Shown: in pieces, positions 1 through 8,474 of the stretch
Layout of the letters: every line of letters begins with the position of its first letter
Numbering within the stretch: the stretch's first letter is position 1
Assembly: GCF_005144715.1 (NCBI RefSeq)
Contig: NZ_SWKR01000002.1
Location: forward strand, 682,001-746,000
From: Sphingomonas baiyangensis
GTDB taxonomy: Bacteria > Pseudomonadota > Alphaproteobacteria > Sphingomonadales > Sphingomonadaceae
Direction of reading: 5' to 3'
DNA length: 64,000 nucleotides
Made by a program: the position numbers and the translations under genes
The notes under the pieces: model-generated
What the model was told of the DNA's origin: nothing
Databases searched by the model: none
The model's input: only the letters and a program-made list of their open reading frames with translations

Positions 1-43
1 TGGCGCACGGGCAACGCGCATCGCACTCCCGGAAACCCGGATA

Positions 44-340
44 TCAGGCGGCGCGCGCCTGCGTGGTCGAAAGCCAGGCGCGTGCGGCCTTTTGCGCTTC
101 GGCGATCTCGCGTGCGGTCATGTCCTCGGCGATGTCGGCGCGGCACTGCTGCGCGTCGCGACGGCCGGTCATCGCGGCGATGTTGAACCATTTGTGCGCT
201 TCGATCAGGTCGACCGACATGCCCTCGGCCCCGCTCGAGAACACCATGCCGAGATCATATGCGGCATTGGCATCGCCGCGCACGGCATCCATCAATCGGC
301 TCTCGACGAGGAAACGCGCGCTTTTCAGACTGCTTCCCAT
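44..340 (-). CDS. Sel1-like repeat protein, short
   Basis: A 98-residue protein with one clear Sel1/TPR-type repeat: AAYDLGMVFSSG is followed by EAHKWFNIAAMTG, the alternating Ala/Gly/aromatic pattern of Sel1 helices. Such repeats serve protein-protein interaction; the partner is not indicated here. There is no signal peptide or membrane segment, so a cytosolic location is inferred. The gene stands alone, downstream of panC on the same strand with a 74-base gap. A TTAACCAT half-site lies about 60 bases before the ATG and may be a CtrA site. The family is fairly certain, the function unknown. Confidence 0.75.
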   Translation of the reverse strand: MGSSLKSARFLVESRLMDAVRGDANAAYDLGMVFSSGAEGMSVDLIEAHKWFNIAAMTGRRDAQQCRADIAEDMTAREIAEAQKAARAWLSTTQARAA

Positions 341-401
341 GAAACCAAACCCCCATTTGCCCTTTTGGCATGACTGGGTTCTGCCGGCTTGGTTTCAACA
401 A

Positions 402-409
402 ATGGTTAA
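402..409 (-). promoter_or_regulatory. possible CtrA half-site (TTAACCAT)
   Basis: The minus strand reads TTAACCAT, the half-site recognised by the alphaproteobacterial cell-cycle regulator CtrA. It lies about 62 bases upstream of the Sel1-like gene. A second TTAA lies 5 bases away (415-418), whereas the full CtrA box needs 7, so this is a half-site only. Function is inferred from the motif. Confidence 0.3.
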
Positions 410-414
410 CGCGA

Positions 415-1263
415 TTAACCCTGTTGGTCGGGTGCTACCGCGACATTGTCGATCAGCCGCGTCTGCCCGATTCGTGCGGCTGCGAGCAGGCGGCGCGGGC
501 GGCCGGGCAGCGGATCGCCCAGCGTCTCGGCATCGACCAGCGCGACATAGTCGACGCTGAAGCCGGCGTTGGCTAGCGCCTCGCGCGCGGTGGCCAGCGC
601 TTCCTCGACAGTTATGCCCGATTCGATGCTGCGCGTGGCGACGCCCAGCGCGCGCGGCAGGGCGACCGCCGCGGCGCGTTCGGCAGGGTTGAGATAGATG
701 TTGCGCGACGACAGTGCGAGGCCATCGTCGTCGCGCTGTGTCGGCACGCTAACAATCTCGATCGCAAGATCGAGATCGGTGACGAGTCGGCGGATGACGG
801 CGAGCTGCTGGAAATCCTTCTCGCCGAACAGCGCGACGTGCGGTCGCACCTGGCCGAACAGCTTGGTGACGACGGTGGCTACGCCATCGAAATGCCCCGG
901 CCGCGCCGCACCGTCGAACCGTTCGCTTACTCCCGATACCGAGATCACGCTGGCGAACCCCGGCGGATACATCGCCTCGGGCGAGGGCAGCCAGAGAATG
1001 TCGACACCCGCGTCGGCGAGCATCCGCGAATCGGCCTGCTCGCGCCGCGGATAGCGCGCCAGATCCTCGCCCGCGCCGAACTGCATGGGATTGACGAAGA
1101 TCGACACGACGACGCGGTCGGCATGGCGGCGTGCCGCCTCGACCAGCGCCATGTGCCCGTCGTGCAGCGCGCCCATCGTCGGCACAAGCGCAACGCGCTC
1201 TCCCGCTGCCGTGAACGTGCCGATGGCAGCACGCAGCGATGCGATGTCCCGGATGGTTTGCAC
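415..1263 (-). CDS. panC: pantoate--beta-alanine ligase
   Basis: Joins pantoate and beta-alanine using ATP, the last step of pantothenate (vitamin B5) synthesis, in the cytosol. The PTMGALHDGH segment (residues about 28-37) is the HIGH-type nucleotide-binding motif of the family; FGEKDFQQ and LSSRNIYL are also typical PanC signatures. The length of 282 residues is normal. A GTG at 1263 gives the usual beginning VQTIRDI and has an AAGG ribosome site 8 bases upstream. The GTG at 1272 overlaps that site and is unlikely. The gene is divergent from mipZ with about 100 bases between them, which must hold both promoters. Confidence 0.95.
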   Translation of the reverse strand: MQTIRDIASLRAAIGTFTAAGERVALVPTMGALHDGHMALVEAARRHADRVVVSIFVNPMQFGAGEDLARYPRREQADSRMLADAGVDILWLPSPEAMYPPGFASVISVSGVSERFDGAARPGHFDGVATVVTKLFGQVRPHVALFGEKDFQQLAVIRRLVTDLDLAIEIVSVPTQRDDDGLALSSRNIYLNPAERAAAVALPRALGVATRSIESGITVEEALATAREALANAGFSVDYVALVDAETLGDPLPGRPRRLLAAARIGQTRLIDNVAVAPDQQG

Positions 1264-1366
1264 GACGAACACCTTGATAGACGGGCCGCTGCGGCGATAC
1301 AGACCGGCATGGCGGGGGCGCTCCTATGAGCGCGCTGCTCCGCGTTCGACAAGGGAAAAGCGCATC

Positions 1367-2164
1367 TTGGCCAGCATCGCCGACGGTCTGCACGTCATCG
1401 TCTTCGCCAACGAGAAGGGCGGGACGGGCAAGTCCACGACCGCGGTGCACACTGCGATCGCGCTGGCGGCGCGCGGGGCGCGCGTCGCGTGCCTCGATCT
1501 CGATCATCGCCAGCGCACGCTGGGCCGCTATCTCGACAATCGCGCGCAAACGGTGCGGCGCACGGGGCGTGAGCTGCCGATGCCGCGCCACGAAACGCAT
1601 GACGGCGAGAGCATGGAGCGATTTGCGCAGCTCATGGCGAGCCTCGCCAAGGGCAGCGACTATCTGGTGATCGACACGCCGGGCCGCGACGATCCGTTCG
1701 CGCGGATCGCGGTGCAGCAGGCCGATACGCTGGTGACGCCGATGAACGACAGCTTCGTCGATTTTGACCTGATCGGCCAGGTCGACCCCGACAGCTTCAA
1801 GGTAACGCGCCCGAGCTTCTATTCCGAACTGATCTGGGAATCGCGCAAGCGCCGCGCACGCGAGGACGGCTCGACGATCGACTGGGTGGTGCTGCGCAAT
1901 CGGCTCCAGCATATCGAGGCCAAGAACATGCGGCGCGTCGCCGAGGCGATGACGCAGCTTGCCAAGCGCGTGGGCTTCCGTGTGATTCCGGGACTTTCCG
2001 AGCGCGTCATCTACCGCGAGCTGTTTCCGCAGGGGCTGACGATGCTCGATTCGCGCGAATTCGGCGAAATGGGGCTGAGCCACGTCGCCGCGCGTCAGGA
2101 GCTGCGCGAGATGATGGCGGGGCTGCAACTGCCCGAGCGCAGCGCACAGCCCGCGTTCGCCTGA
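1367..2164 (+). CDS. mipZ: division-plane positioning ATPase MipZ
   Basis: A 265-residue ParA/MinD-superfamily ATPase. The deviant Walker A KGGTGKST lies at residues 17-24 and the protein opens with the MipZ-like HVIVFANEKGG strand. In Caulobacter and other alphaproteobacteria MipZ forms a gradient from the chromosome poles and inhibits FtsZ, placing the septum at midcell. The size matches MipZ (about 270) and the sequence carries the family's long DPDSFKVTRPSFYSELIWE region. A TTG start at 1367 is chosen because AAGGGA lies 10 bases upstream and because earlier in-frame starts fall inside the divergent panC. The stop overlaps the start of the J-domain gene by one base, so the two are probably cotranscribed. 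Confidence 0.93.
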   Translation: MASIADGLHVIVFANEKGGTGKSTTAVHTAIALAARGARVACLDLDHRQRTLGRYLDNRAQTVRRTGRELPMPRHETHDGESMERFAQLMASLAKGSDYLVIDTPGRDDPFARIAVQQADTLVTPMNDSFVDFDLIGQVDPDSFKVTRPSFYSELIWESRKRRAREDGSTIDWVVLRNRLQHIEAKNMRRVAEAMTQLAKRVGFRVIPGLSERVIYRELFPQGLTMLDSREFGEMGLSHVAARQELREMMAGLQLPERSAQPAFA

Positions 2165-2418
2165 TGGGCAAGCTCATTTTTGCGCTGGTGCTGATGGCGC
2201 TGGTCGCATGGTTCGTGTTCGGCAAGAAGCGCCGTCCTGGGCTTTCGGAGCGCGAGGCGCGCGACGTACTGGGCGTCGGCGCCGACGCCGATGCAGACGC
2301 CATCCGTGCCGCGCATCGCCGGCTGGCGAACGCGGTGCACCCCGACAAGGGCGGATCGGGCGACCTCACGCGCCGCATCAACGCCGCGCGCGACGTTTTG
2401 TTGAAGCGGGTCCGCTGA
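2164..2418 (+). CDS. membrane-anchored J-domain protein
   Basis: An 84-residue protein with a single N-terminal membrane helix (about residues 3-20, LIFALVLMALVAWFVFG), a short basic linker, and a minimal J domain with the invariant HPD at residues 59-61 followed by KGG. J domains stimulate the ATPase of DnaK-type Hsp70 chaperones, so this should recruit DnaK to the membrane. The order of one helix followed by a C-terminal J domain resembles mitochondrial Pam18/Tim14. The start overlaps the mipZ stop (TGATG), which implies translational coupling. A role in division or export is inference. Confidence 0.82.
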   Translation: MGKLIFALVLMALVAWFVFGKKRRPGLSEREARDVLGVGADADADAIRAAHRRLANAVHPDKGGSGDLTRRINAARDVLLKRVR

Positions 2419-2505
2419 CGACGGGGTTGCATCGCCCGGCCCGCCATTGAACTTTTCTGGCGCCCGAACGATGGAGCGCCGACATCACTTCCGGGAGGGA
2501 ACCAC

Positions 2506-3888
2506 ATGACGCACCGTTTCGACCCCACTTCGCTGCGCGAATACGACATCCGCGGGATCGTGGGGAAGACGCTGGGGGCCGACGATGCCCGCGCGATCGG
2601 TCGCGGGTTCGGCAGCCGGGTGCGCCGCGCGGGCGGCACGCGCGTGGCGGTGGGGCGTGACGGGCGCCATTCGTCGCGCGAGATGGAAGCCGCGCTGGTC
2701 GAAGGACTGACGGCGAGCGGCATCGACGTAGTGCGGATCGGCCTCGGGCCGACGCCGATGCTCTATTATGCCGAGGCGACGCTAGAGGTGGACGGCGGCA
2801 TCCAGATAACCGGCAGCCACAATCCCGCCGAGTATAACGGCTTCAAGATGGTGCTTCAGCACAAGCCCTTCTTCGGCGAGGACATTCGCGATCTGGGCCG
2901 GCTGGCCGAGAATGGCGACTGGGAGGAAGGCGAGGGGACCGTTTCGGACCACGACATCGTCGACGATTATGTCGGGCGTCTGATGGCGGGCTATGCGGGC
3001 GGCGCCTATCGCATCGGCTGGGACGCCGGCAACGGCGCCGCCGGCCCGGTGATCGAGAAGCTCGTCAAGCTGCTGCCGGGTGAGCATCATCTGCTCTTCA
3101 CCGACGTGGACGGCGATTTTCCCAACCATCATCCCGATCCTACCGAGGAGAAGAACCTCACCGATCTGAAGCGCCTCGTCGCCGAGAAGCAGCTCGATTT
3201 CGGACTGGCCTTCGATGGCGACGGCGACCGGATCGGCGCGATCGACGGCGAGGGCCGCGTGATCTGGGGCGACCAGCTTCTGTCCATATTGGCCGAGCCC
3301 GTGCTGCGGGAGGAGCCGGGCGCCACGATCATCGCCGATGTGAAGGCGAGCCAGGCGCTCTACGACCGGATCGCCGAGCTGGGCGGCGAGCCGCTGATGT
3401 GGAAGACCGGCCACAGCCTCATCAAGACCAAGATGAAGGAAACGGGCGCGCCGCTTGCCGGCGAGATGAGCGGCCACATCTTCTTCGCGCACGACTATTA
3501 CGGGTTCGACGACGCGCAATATGCCGCCGTCCGGCTGATCCGCGCGGTCCACATGATCGGCAAGTCGATGACCGAATTGCGCAGCGCGATGCCCGCGATG
3601 GTCAACACGCCCGAAATGCGCTTCCAGGTCGACGAAAGCCGCAAGTTCGCGGTGATCGATGAGGTGCTCGATCGGCTCGAGGCCGAGGGCGCCGACGTCA
3701 ACCGCACCGATGGTGCGCGCGTCAACACGCCCGACGGCTGGTGGCTGCTGCGCGCATCGAACACGCAGGACGTGCTGGTGGCGCGCGCCGAAGCCAAGGA
3801 TCAGGCTTCGCTCGATCGGCTGCTGGCGATGATCGACGCGCAGCTGGCGGCGAGTGGTCTGGAGCGGGGGCCGCAGGCGGCGCATTAA
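2506..3888 (+). CDS. pgmG: phosphomannomutase/phosphoglucomutase
   Basis: A 460-residue alpha-D-phosphohexomutase that interconverts hexose 1- and 6-phosphates and feeds nucleotide-sugar and exopolysaccharide synthesis. All four family elements are present: the phosphoserine loop [11 protein letters not shown] with Ser104, the Mg2+ loop DGDGDRIG near residues 237-244, the sugar-specificity segment GEMSGHIFF, and a C-terminal phosphate-binding loop RASNTQ. A strong GGAGGGA ribosome site lies 7 bases before the ATG. The symbol follows the bifunctional enzyme of sphingan-producing Sphingomonas; dual glucose/mannose specificity is a family inference. The gene appears monocistronic or leads the exonuclease gene 31 bases downstream. 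Confidence 0.93.
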   Translation: MTHRFDPTSLREYDIRGIVGKTLGADDARAIGRGFGSRVRRAGGTRVAVGRDGRHSSREMEAALVEGLTASGIDVVRIGLGPTPMLYYAEATLEVDGGIQITGSHNPAEYNGFKMVLQHKPFFGEDIRDLGRLAENGDWEEGEGTVSDHDIVDDYVGRLMAGYAGGAYRIGWDAGNGAAGPVIEKLVKLLPGEHHLLFTDVDGDFPNHHPDPTEEKNLTDLKRLVAEKQLDFGLAFDGDGDRIGAIDGEGRVIWGDQLLSILAEPVLREEPGATIIADVKASQALYDRIAELGGEPLMWKTGHSLIKTKMKETGAPLAGEMSGHIFFAHDYYGFDDAQYAAVRLIRAVHMIGKSMTELRSAMPAMVNTPEMRFQVDESRKFAVIDEVLDRLEAEGADVNRTDGARVNTPDGWWLLRASNTQDVLVARAEAKDQASLDRLLAMIDAQLAASGLERGPQAAH

Positions 3889-3919
3889 CATCGGCTCGCA
3901 ATCGGGCGCCGGAATTGCC

Positions 3920-4696
3920 ATGTACCGGTCAATGGCTTCCGAACGCGACCTGCAGATCATCCGTGTCATCGATCTAGAGACGACGGGCAATGCGCCACCG
4001 GCGCATGCCGTGTGCGAAATCGGCTGGCAGGACGTGGCACTGGGCCCCGACGGGCGGTGGGACCTGCATGGCGAGGGCGGCGCGCGGCTGGTCAACCCCG
4101 GCCGGCCGATCCCGCCGATCACCCAGGCAGTGCACCACATCCTCGACGAGCAAGTGGCCGATGCGCCGTGGTTCCATGATGTTGCCCGGCCGATCCTCGA
4201 TCCATGGCCGCGCCGGGTGGCGCTGGCGGCGCATCGCGCGACCTTCGAGCAACAGTTCTGCACGCCGGCGATGACACGTGGGGCGGAGTGGATCTGCACC
4301 TGGAAATGCGCCCTGCGGCTATGGCCCGACAGCCCGAGCTTTTCGAACCAGGTGCTGCGCTACTGGCGCAAGCCCGCGGGGCTCGACCATGCGCGCGGCC
4401 TGCCGATCCATCGCGCATTCCCCGATTCCTACGTTACCGCGCATCACCTGCGCGACATGTTGAACGAAGCGAGCGTCGCGCAGCTCATCGCTTGGTCGAA
4501 CGAGCCGGGGCTGCTCCCGCGCGTGCGCTACGGCCCCGATCGCGGCAAGGAATGGCGCGAAATCGACAATGAATCGCTCGCGCGCTTCCTGGGCGATCGC
4601 GACGAGGACGTGCGCCACACCGCGCGTACCGAGCTCAAGCGGCGGCAGGGCGGCGGCGCGGTGGGCCATGACACCGCCGACTGGCTGCTGCTCTAG
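3920..4696 (+). CDS. DEDDh-family 3'-5' exonuclease
   Basis: A 258-residue protein with the exonuclease fold of DNA polymerase III epsilon and RNase T. Exo I is VIDLETTG (D18, E20). Exo II is AAHRATFEQQF. Exo III is HRAFPDSYVTAHHL, with the His and Asp of the DEDDh class. It should remove nucleotides from 3' ends of DNA or RNA. In Exo II the usual FD is FE, a Glu for Asp change. The C-terminal part (about residues 185-258) has no motif I recognise. The start could also be ATG 3932 (MASERD). It is not the replicative epsilon subunit, which would be shorter at the N-terminus and carry a polymerase-binding tail; the substrate is unknown. Confidence 0.78.
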   Translation: MYRSMASERDLQIIRVIDLETTGNAPPAHAVCEIGWQDVALGPDGRWDLHGEGGARLVNPGRPIPPITQAVHHILDEQVADAPWFHDVARPILDPWPRRVALAAHRATFEQQFCTPAMTRGAEWICTWKCALRLWPDSPSFSNQVLRYWRKPAGLDHARGLPIHRAFPDSYVTAHHLRDMLNEASVAQLIAWSNEPGLLPRVRYGPDRGKEWREIDNESLARFLGDRDEDVRHTARTELKRRQGGGAVGHDTADWLLL

Positions 4697-4729
4697 TCAT
4701 TTCGCCGGGGCTGACCTAGAGCGCGCGCC

Positions 4730-6289
4730 ATGTCCGAACGCTACACCATCACCACCGCGATCCATTATCCCAATGGTCGCCCGCATATCGGCCACGCCTA
4801 TGAGATGATCGCGGCCGACGCGATCGCGCGCTTCCAGCGGCAGGCGGGGCGCGAGGTGTTCTTCCAGACGGGAACCGACGAGCATGGGCTGAAGATGGTG
4901 CAGACCGCGCGCGACAAGGGCGTATCGGTACGCGCGCTGGCCGACGAGATGTCTAGCTATTTCAGCCAGATGGCCGACGGCCTGAACATCTCGTGCGATC
5001 GTTTCATTCGCACCGTCGAGCCTCAGCACTATCGCGCGAGCCAGGCGATCTGGGAAGCGATGGCGGCGGCGGGCGACCTCTATCTCGATCGCTACGAAGG
5101 CTGGTATTCGGTCCGCGACGAAGCATTCTACGAAGAAAAGGAACTGACCGAGGGGGAAGGGGGCGCCAGGCTTTCGCCGCAAGGCACGCCCGTTACCTGG
5201 ACCGCCGAGGAAACCTGGTTCTTCCGCCTGTCTAAATACCAGCAGCCGCTGCTCGATCATTATGCCGCCAACCCCGATTTCATACGTCCTGAAAGCCGGC
5301 GCAACGAAGTGCTGCGCTTCGTCGAGGGCGGGCTGGTCGATCTGTCGGTCAGCCGCACCAGTTTCGACTGGGGCGTGCCGGTGCCGGGCAGCGACGGGCA
5401 TGTTATGTATGTGTGGGTCGACGCGCTCACCAATTACCTGACCGGCGCGGGCTATCCCGACGATCACGAGCGGATGGCGCGCTACTGGCCCGCCGATTGC
5501 CATGTGATCGGCAAGGATATCGTGCGCTTCCACGCGGTCTACTGGCCGGCATTCCTGATGTCGGCGGGCATCGAATTGCCGCGGCAGGTGTTCGGCCACG
5601 GCTTCGTGCTCAATCGCGGCGAGAAGATGTCGAAGTCGGTGGGCAATGTCGTTGATCCGATGGATCTGGCGAATGCCTTCGGTGTCGATGCGCTGCGCTA
5701 TTTCCTGCTGCGCGACATCAACTGGGGGCAGGACGGCAGCTACAGCCCGCGCGCAATCGCGCTCCGGGCCAATGCAGATCTGTCGAACAGCTTCGGCAAT
5801 CTGGCGCAGCGCACGCTGGCGTTCATCGCGAAGAATCTGGAGGGCGCGCTGCCCGAGGCGGGGCGCACCGAGCCCGCTGATGCGGCGCTGCTCGCGATGG
5901 TCGAAGCCGCTAACGCCGAGTTTCGCGCGCTGTTCGCCGATCAGGCGCTGACGCCGGCGATTGAGGCGTGGATGCGCGGCGTGTTCGCGTGCAACCAGTA
6001 TATCGACGCGCAGGCACCTTGGGGGCTGCGCAAGACCGATCCCGAGCGAATGCACGCCGTGCTCGGCACGCTGGTGCGCGCGATACGGCTGCTGGCGATC
6101 ACGATCCTGCCGGTCATCCCCGAGGCCGCAGGGCGCCTGCTCGATCAGATAGGCGCCGAAGCGCGCGACCATGCCGCACTGGCGGATGACGGCTGGTATG
6201 CGCGGCTGGCCGAGCAGGGCTTTCGCATCGCCGCGCCCGTACCCATCTTCCCGCGCATCGAAGTGCCTGACGAGGAGGACGCCGCCTGA
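4730..6289 (+). CDS. metG: methionine--tRNA ligase
   Basis: Charges tRNA-Met for initiation and elongation. The class I signatures HIGH (residues 19-22, in RPHIGHAYE) and KMSKS (GEKMSKSVGN, near residue 300) are present. The connective insertion (YEGWYSVRDEAFYEEKELTE and following) contains no cysteine knuckle, so this is the short zinc-free MetRS type, and there is no C-terminal EMAP/Trbp111 domain. At 519 residues it is normal for that type. The stop overlaps the start of the tatD-family gene (TGATG), so metG heads a run of overlapping genes. Confidence 0.96.
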   Translation: MSERYTITTAIHYPNGRPHIGHAYEMIAADAIARFQRQAGREVFFQTGTDEHGLKMVQTARDKGVSVRALADEMSSYFSQMADGLNISCDRFIRTVEPQHYRASQAIWEAMAAAGDLYLDRYEGWYSVRDEAFYEEKELTEGEGGARLSPQGTPVTWTAEETWFFRLSKYQQPLLDHYAANPDFIRPESRRNEVLRFVEGGLVDLSVSRTSFDWGVPVPGSDGHVMYVWVDALTNYLTGAGYPDDHERMARYWPADCHVIGKDIVRFHAVYWPAFLMSAGIELPRQVFGHGFVLNRGEKMSKSVGNVVDPMDLANAFGVDALRYFLLRDINWGQDGSYSPRAIALRANADLSNSFGNLAQRTLAFIAKNLEGALPEAGRTEPADAALLAMVEAANAEFRALFADQALTPAIEAWMRGVFACNQYIDAQAPWGLRKTDPERMHAVLGTLVRAIRLLAITILPVIPEAAGRLLDQIGAEARDHAALADDGWYARLAEQGFRIAAPVPIFPRIEVPDEEDAA

Positions 6290-7065
6290 TGCTGGCCGAC
6301 AGCCATTGTCACCTGAATTACAAGGGGTTGGCCGAGGATCAGCAGGCCGTGCTCGAACGCGCGCGCGCGCGCGGCGTCACCGCGATGCTCAACATCGCGA
6401 CGCGCGAGAGCGAGTGGGACGCGGTGCTCGCCACTGCCGAGCGCGAGGCCGATGTGTGGGCGACGGTGGGCATCCACCCGCACGAGGCCGATCAGCACGC
6501 ACATATCGATACCGCGAAGCTCGTCGAGCGCGCGGCGCATCCGCGCGTGGTCGGGCTCGGCGAATGCGGGCTCGACTATCATTACGACCATTCGGATCGC
6601 GACGCGCAGGCGCGCAGTTTTCGCGCGCATTGCGCAGCGGCGCGCGAGACCGGGCTGCCGATCATCGTGCATACGCGTGATGCCGAGGACGATACTGCCG
6701 CGATACTGGCAGACGAACTGGGGAAGGGGGCGTTCGGCGGGGTGATTCACTGCTTCACCGGTACGCGGGCCTTTGCCGAACAAGCACTTGCGATGGGTTT
6801 CTACATCTCGATCTCGGGGATCGTCACGTTCAAGAACGCGCGCGACCTTCAGGCGATCGCCGCGAACCTGCCGGCCGAGCGCCTGCTGATCGAAACCGAC
6901 GCGCCGTTCCTCGCGCCGGTGCCGCATCGCGGAAAGACGGGCGAGCCCGCCTTCGTGGCGGACACCTGCGCATTCGTCGCGGGGCTGCGCGGCGAGGAGC
7001 CAGAAGTGCTCGCCGCCAAAACCGCCGACAACTTCCATCGCCTCTTCGCGAAAACAGGCAGGTGA
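6289..7065 (+). CDS. TatD-family metal-dependent hydrolase
   Basis: A 258-residue TIM-barrel amidohydrolase of the TatD DNase/YcfH group. Metal ligands and signatures are in place: DSHCHLNY at the N-terminus, GECGLDYHYDHSDR in the middle, IHCFTG and ETDAPFLAP near the end. Family members have 3'-5' DNase or deacylase activity; some quality-control D-aminoacyl-tRNA. The gene starts on the last base of metG and ends with a 4-base GTGA overlap with the next gene. A gene directly after metG is a common bacterial arrangement for this family. The exact substrate is not shown. Confidence 0.92.
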   Translation: MLADSHCHLNYKGLAEDQQAVLERARARGVTAMLNIATRESEWDAVLATAEREADVWATVGIHPHEADQHAHIDTAKLVERAAHPRVVGLGECGLDYHYDHSDRDAQARSFRAHCAAARETGLPIIVHTRDAEDDTAAILADELGKGAFGGVIHCFTGTRAFAEQALAMGFYISISGIVTFKNARDLQAIAANLPAERLLIETDAPFLAPVPHRGKTGEPAFVADTCAFVAGLRGEEPEVLAAKTADNFHRLFAKTGR

Positions 7066-7826
7066 AACTGCGCATCCTGGGCTGCGGCACGTCAAGCGGC
7101 GTGCCTCGGATCGGCAATGACTGGGGATCGTGCGATCCGGCCGATCCGCGCAATCGGCGGCTGCGCGCATCGGCGCTGATCGAGACCGCGCGCACGCGCA
7201 TCCTGATTGATACCGGACCCGACATGCGCGAGCAGCTGCTGGCCGCCGGCGTCGGCGATGTCGATGCCATAATCTGGACGCACGATCATGGCGACCATAC
7301 GCACGGCATCGACGATGTGCGCCAGCTGATGCAGAATCGGCGCGCGCCGGTCACGGGCTTTGCGCGACCCCTGACGCGCGCCGCGCTCGAAGCGCGGTTC
7401 GGCTATGTCTTCGCGGGCACCGAGTTCTATCGGCCGACGATACGCATCGCCGATCTGCCCGACCGGCTGACGATCGGCGACTTGTCGATCAGTGTGGTCG
7501 ATCAGCCGCATGGCGCGATCACGAGCGCGGGACTCCGTTTCGGCCAAGGGAGCCGTTCGATCGTCTATTCGACCGATTTCCACGACTTGTCCGATGAAAT
7601 GGCCAGCATGTTCGAAGGCACCGATATATGGGTACTCGATGCGTTACGGCGTGAGCCGCACCCGTCGCATGCGCATCTTTCGGCCGCGCTGGCGTTCATC
7701 GAGCGTGTCGCGCCGCGGCGGGCGGTCCTGACGCACATGGACAACAGCATGGATTACCGCACGCTGTGCGACACGCTGCCGCCAGTCGTTGAGCCGGGAT
7801 ATGACGGCATGGAGCTGACGCCATGA
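7062..7826 (+). CDS. metallo-beta-lactamase-fold hydrolase (PhnP-like)
   Basis: A 254-residue MBL-fold protein. THDHGDHTHG carries the zinc motif HxHxDH with H74, H76, D78 and H79; an N-terminal LGCGTSSGVPRIG and a late LTHMDNSMDY are typical of the PhnP/YcbX-like phosphodiesterase group. Members cleave cyclic phosphodiesters or related substrates. It starts at a GTG that overlaps the tatD stop by four bases and ends overlapping the next ATG, so its translation is coupled to both neighbours. There is no phn operon here, so a phosphonate role is not supported; a nucleotide or RNA phosphodiesterase role is more likely but unproven. Confidence 0.88.
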   Translation: MKLRILGCGTSSGVPRIGNDWGSCDPADPRNRRLRASALIETARTRILIDTGPDMREQLLAAGVGDVDAIIWTHDHGDHTHGIDDVRQLMQNRRAPVTGFARPLTRAALEARFGYVFAGTEFYRPTIRIADLPDRLTIGDLSISVVDQPHGAITSAGLRFGQGSRSIVYSTDFHDLSDEMASMFEGTDIWVLDALRREPHPSHAHLSAALAFIERVAPRRAVLTHMDNSMDYRTLCDTLPPVVEPGYDGMELTP

Positions 7827-8428
7827 GCGGCGACGACATGGTGCGCCTGTTGATGGGTGTTGGCGTGCTCGTGCTGGCGCTGAGCGCGCTCAGCCTGCGG
7901 CGCATGTCGTTCGGCATGATCGTCCGATCGGTACTCGGCTGGGTGGCGATCATCGCCATCGTCTATGCGGCGGTGCTGCACCGCGACGCGATCGAAGCCG
8001 TGCTGACCGATCTGGGCGATCGTGCGGGCCTGTCGGATCAGGAAATGGTCGGCGATACGGTGCGGATCCGCCAGTCGCCCAACGGGCATTTCTACGCGCG
8101 CGTCACGATCAACGGCGTCGAGCAGCGCATGTTGGTCGACAGCGGCGCGACGATCACCGCCTTGTCCGAGGCGACGGCCCGGGCGGCGGGGATCGACACC
8201 AGCGGCGGCTTTCCGGTGTTGCTGACGACGGCGAACGGGACGATCGCAGCGCAACGCGGCATCGCCGAGCGCGTGACCGTGGGGTCGCTGGCGACCGAGG
8301 ACTTGCCAGTGGTGGTGTCGGCCAATTTTGGCGACGTGAACGTGATCGGCATGAACTTCCTGTCGCGGCTGGGGTCGTGGCGGGTCGAGGGGCGAACGCT
8401 CATCCTTGAACCGCCTACCGCGAGATAA
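7823..8428 (+). CDS. membrane-anchored retropepsin-like aspartic protease
   Basis: A 201-residue protein of the TIGR02281-type clan AA family. Two N-terminal hydrophobic segments (about 6-25 and 34-52) are followed by a retropepsin-like domain with the catalytic MLVDSGAT (D106-S107-G108) and a second hydrophobic strand ending in GMNFLSRL. One such domain provides one Asp, so the active form should be a dimer, as in retropepsins. The protease domain probably faces the periplasm. The ATG overlaps the MBL gene (ATGA). Targets of this alphaproteobacterial family are unknown. Confidence 0.85.
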   Translation: MSGDDMVRLLMGVGVLVLALSALSLRRMSFGMIVRSVLGWVAIIAIVYAAVLHRDAIEAVLTDLGDRAGLSDQEMVGDTVRIRQSPNGHFYARVTINGVEQRMLVDSGATITALSEATARAAGIDTSGGFPVLLTTANGTIAAQRGIAERVTVGSLATEDLPVVVSANFGDVNVIGMNFLSRLGSWRVEGRTLILEPPTAR

Positions 8429-8441
8429 CGCGTCATTTAAC

Positions 8442-8455
8442 ATAATATATATTAT
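8442..8455. repeat. 14-bp AT-only palindrome before mazG
   Basis: ATAATATATATTAT is a perfect palindrome in a GC-rich region, 20 bases before the mazG start. It may be an operator or part of an AT-rich promoter. No well-spaced -35/-10 pair could be fitted around it, so a function is inference only. Confidence 0.4.
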
Positions 8456-8474
8456 CGACTTGGAGTTTGTCAGG

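Noticed and set aside
749-2128. Long minus-strand frame opposite mipZ and in panC in another frame
   Set aside because: Overlaps two well-supported genes and shows no motif of its own.
2782-4299. Long minus-strand reading frame (about 505 codons) opposite pgmG and the exonuclease gene
   Set aside because: High-GC shadow of genuine plus-strand genes with clear motifs; the protein has no family pattern.
4697-6172. Minus-strand frame of about 491 codons opposite metG
   Set aside because: Shadow of metG; composition is His/Arg-rich and no domain is visible.
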